This document shows, in pieces, positions 30,106 to 31,296 of a DNA stretch of 31,296 nt; within the stretch, counting starts at the first letter, position 1; each line of letters begins with the position of its first letter. The DNA lies in the IMG/VR virus record IMGVR_UViG_3300034407_001737, positions 1 through 31,296 of that record, one strand, 5' to 3'. This DNA is from a virus. Position numbers and translations under genes: made by a program. Under the pieces are notes generated by a model. The model was given only the letters and a program-made list of their open reading frames with translations, was not told where the DNA came from and did not search any database.

Positions 30106-30456
30106 AGGAATTATTGAAAATTCAATACGTGGGTTAAGTTTATCAAGATGCTTTTGAGCGTGTATTTCTAAACAGAGGTTATCATTCTTAATAGCTCCAC
30201 CTTTTTGTAAGCAATCCAATACAACCTTTAAAGCATTATCTAAGTCTGGTCTACGGGAATCATAAAAAACATCTATAACAAATCTAAAATCACCCTCGAT
30301 CATTTCATATTCATAATCAAGTAACTGTAGTTTAAAACTGTTTTCGTAGCTCTTAAGCTTTGCTTGTTTCCCTAGTGAACATTTAGAACCTAGTCTAATT
30401 ACTTTATAGCAGTTGCTCTTAGATGGGCAATTACCTTTAATTGTGAATACTTGCAT
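30100..30456 (-). CDS. rusA: RusA-type Holliday junction resolvase
   Basis: A 118-aa protein, the usual size for RusA. It has SRRPDLDNALKVVLDCLQ with Asp71 and Asp73, and NDN with Asp92, the metal-binding acidic residues that cut Holliday junctions. It resolves recombination or replication intermediates before packaging. The last 22 codons are duplicated downstream of the HNH gene (29423-29494), so this 3' end may be a replacement brought in with that gene. Its start overlaps the upstream stop by 1 nt. Confidence 0.9.
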   Translation of the reverse strand: MQVFTIKGNCPSKSNCYKVIRLGSKCSLGKQAKLKSYENSFKLQLLDYEYEMIEGDFRFVIDVFYDSRRPDLDNALKVVLDCLQKGGAIKNDNLCLEIHAQKHLDKLNPRIEFSIIPL

Positions 30457-30875
30457 TAGTTACCAGTTTGTTTAAATTCTGTTTCTAATCTTTTAATATC
30501 CTGCATCATAGATGAGATAGTATTATTAATAGTGTCCTGCTGACCTTTTAAACGCCTATAAATTGACTCGTAACCAGATTCAACTATTCTCATATCTTTA
30601 ATATTTATTTCAGCCTTCATACTGGCTTTAAATTGAGCATCACCATTAGATACATATTCTAGTATTAATCTAGCAGTCTCAGACTTTCTATGAGCGTACG
30701 TCCTGTTGTAAGTATCTAAAGCATCACCAACAGCAGAAGAAAAAGTAAAAGAATACCCTAATAACTTTCTTTTTGCAGACTCTAATAAGTCGCCATCTTT
30801 AGAATTAGCAGAAGAGTACCATGAAATAACTTTCACGATACCCTCAACTAATTTCACTAATTGTTCATCTTTCAT
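30456..30875 (-). CDS. hypothetical helical protein (139 aa)
   Basis: A 139-aa all-helical protein beginning KDEQLVKLVEGIVKVISWYS, with a middle YNRTYAHRKSETARLILEYV and a coiled-coil end (DTINNTISSMMQDIKRLETE). It lies between the SSB and RusA genes with a 1-nt overlap and no gaps, so a role in recombination or replication is likely, but no family was recognised. Confidence 0.6.
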   Translation of the reverse strand: MKDEQLVKLVEGIVKVISWYSSANSKDGDLLESAKRKLLGYSFTFSSAVGDALDTYNRTYAHRKSETARLILEYVSNGDAQFKASMKAEINIKDMRIVESGYESIYRRLKGQQDTINNTISSMMQDIKRLETEFKQTGN

Positions 30876-31229
30876 TTAAAACGGTAAATCATCATCACTA
30901 CCAGCATTCATATCTACAGCTTGTGGAGCTGGTGCTGAGTTGTTACCATCTTCTTTTTGAATAAACCACGCATCTAGGCTATTAAAATATCTATCCTGAC
31001 CTGTTTTAGGGTCATTCCAAGCCCTACCACGTAAGTTAAACTTAACTAATATTCTGTCACCAACTTTTAAACCGTTTAACTTATCACAGTTATCCTGTGT
31101 TAGTTGCATTGCTATATCTTGTGGATATTGGCTAGAGTCATCTGTTATTACAAATTCTCTCTTTTTAAACTTCTCAGTAACTTGTACTGATTCATTGACT
31201 ACTTTTAAAGCCCCTTTTAATTCAAACAT
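30876..31229 (-). CDS. DUF3127-type single-stranded DNA-binding protein
   Basis: A 117-aa protein resembling DUF3127 OB-fold proteins. The FKKREFVITDDSSQYPQDIA segment (about 21-40), KVGDRILVKFNLRGRAW and a final FNSLDAWF strand form the barrel. The C terminus ends SDDDLPF, the acidic tip that SSB proteins use to bind partners. It coats single strands in phage replication and recombination. It is the first complete gene at the right edge and is followed without a gap by the helical gene and rusA. Confidence 0.85.
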   Translation of the reverse strand: MFELKGALKVVNESVQVTEKFKKREFVITDDSSQYPQDIAMQLTQDNCDKLNGLKVGDRILVKFNLRGRAWNDPKTGQDRYFNSLDAWFIQKEDGNNSAPAPQAVDMNAGSDDDLPF

Positions 31230-31231
31230 AA

Positions 31232-31296
31232 TTATAAGTATTTACTGTTAAAAATTTTATCTAAGTCTCCTTCTATTTTGTTCTCTCTTAGATAGT
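31232..31296 (-). CDS. 3' end of a gene running off the window
   Basis: On the minus strand one frame stays open from the window edge for 20 codons (YLRENKIEGDLDKIFNSKYL, then TAA), ending 2 nt before the SSB-like ATG. The short spacing supports a real gene, possibly a recombination protein. It is too short to identify. Confidence 0.4.
   Translation of the reverse strand, partial: YLRENKIEGDLDKIFNSKYL

Noticed and set aside
29423-30169. Group I intron interrupting rusA
   Set aside because: The upstream rusA already has a complete homologous C terminus, so splicing would not be needed and no intron core was recognised.
1-31296. CRISPR arrays, tRNA genes, rRNA, insertion sequences, integrase
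   Set aside because: No regularly spaced long repeats, cloverleaf, transposase or recombinase sequence was recognised.

Overview
The window is part of a tailed-phage (Caudoviricetes, siphovirus-like) genome, free or integrated, whose host is very probably a Bacteroidota bacterium, most likely a flavobacterium. Reasons: strongly AT-rich DNA, almost no Shine-Dalgarno sequences, several Bacteroidota-type promoters (TTG or TTTG, 17-19 nt, TATATTTG), a DUF3127-like SSB with a DDDLPF tip, a DUF6291-like replication protein and a flavophage-like capsid and tail set. No integrase, tRNA, CRISPR array or endolysin was recognised. No portal gene is visible, so the genome must continue outside the window.

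Nearly everything is on the minus strand and reads right to left. 31.3-27.6 kb: SSB, RusA resolvase, an HNH endonuclease inserted at rusA, small early genes, a DnaA-domain-IV protein and a Cro-like HTH protein. 27.3-25.2 kb: a DUF6291-like initiator gene with a 10-bp-phased iteron array (candidate origin), a RecA/DnaB-like ATPase and an HTH regulator. 25-21.6 kb: C5-cytosine methyltransferase, small genes, a CatB-like acetyltransferase and the small terminase. 21.6-20.3 kb: large terminase. 20.1-18.1 kb: small genes and an N6-adenine methyltransferase separated by attC-like imperfect palindromes, resembling an integron cassette array without integrase. 18-13.5 kb: metallophosphoesterase, a gene with a -1 frameshift at a T9 tract, a glycosyltransferase and small genes. 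13.5-4.4 kb: structural and tail genes ending in the tape measure. 4.4-0.2 kb: a Cys-rich protein, a plus-strand HNH-AP2 endonuclease, protease-scaffold, major capsid and a probable tail tube, bracketed by two near-identical terminators.

The most unusual signals are these. (1) Both HNH genes are preceded by the same pseudoknot-type arrangement of two interleaved inverted repeats, with different sequence but the same 11-bp first helix. (2) The right-hand HNH gene sits between an intact rusA and a diverged duplicate of the rusA 3' end. (3) The attC-like cassette region beside the terminase. (4) A T9 frameshift site whose -1 frame ends in an ATGA overlap with the next gene. (5) An iteron array inside the initiator gene. 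(6) Three copies of a TTAGAATgATTCTAA-type palindrome, each directly after a stop codon.

Expected programme: SSB, RusA, initiator and helicase replicate the DNA. The two methyltransferases may protect it. The glycosyltransferase and acetyltransferase may modify virion or host surface glycans. The terminase packages DNA into heads made by the protease-scaffold and capsid genes, and the tape-measure block builds the tail.
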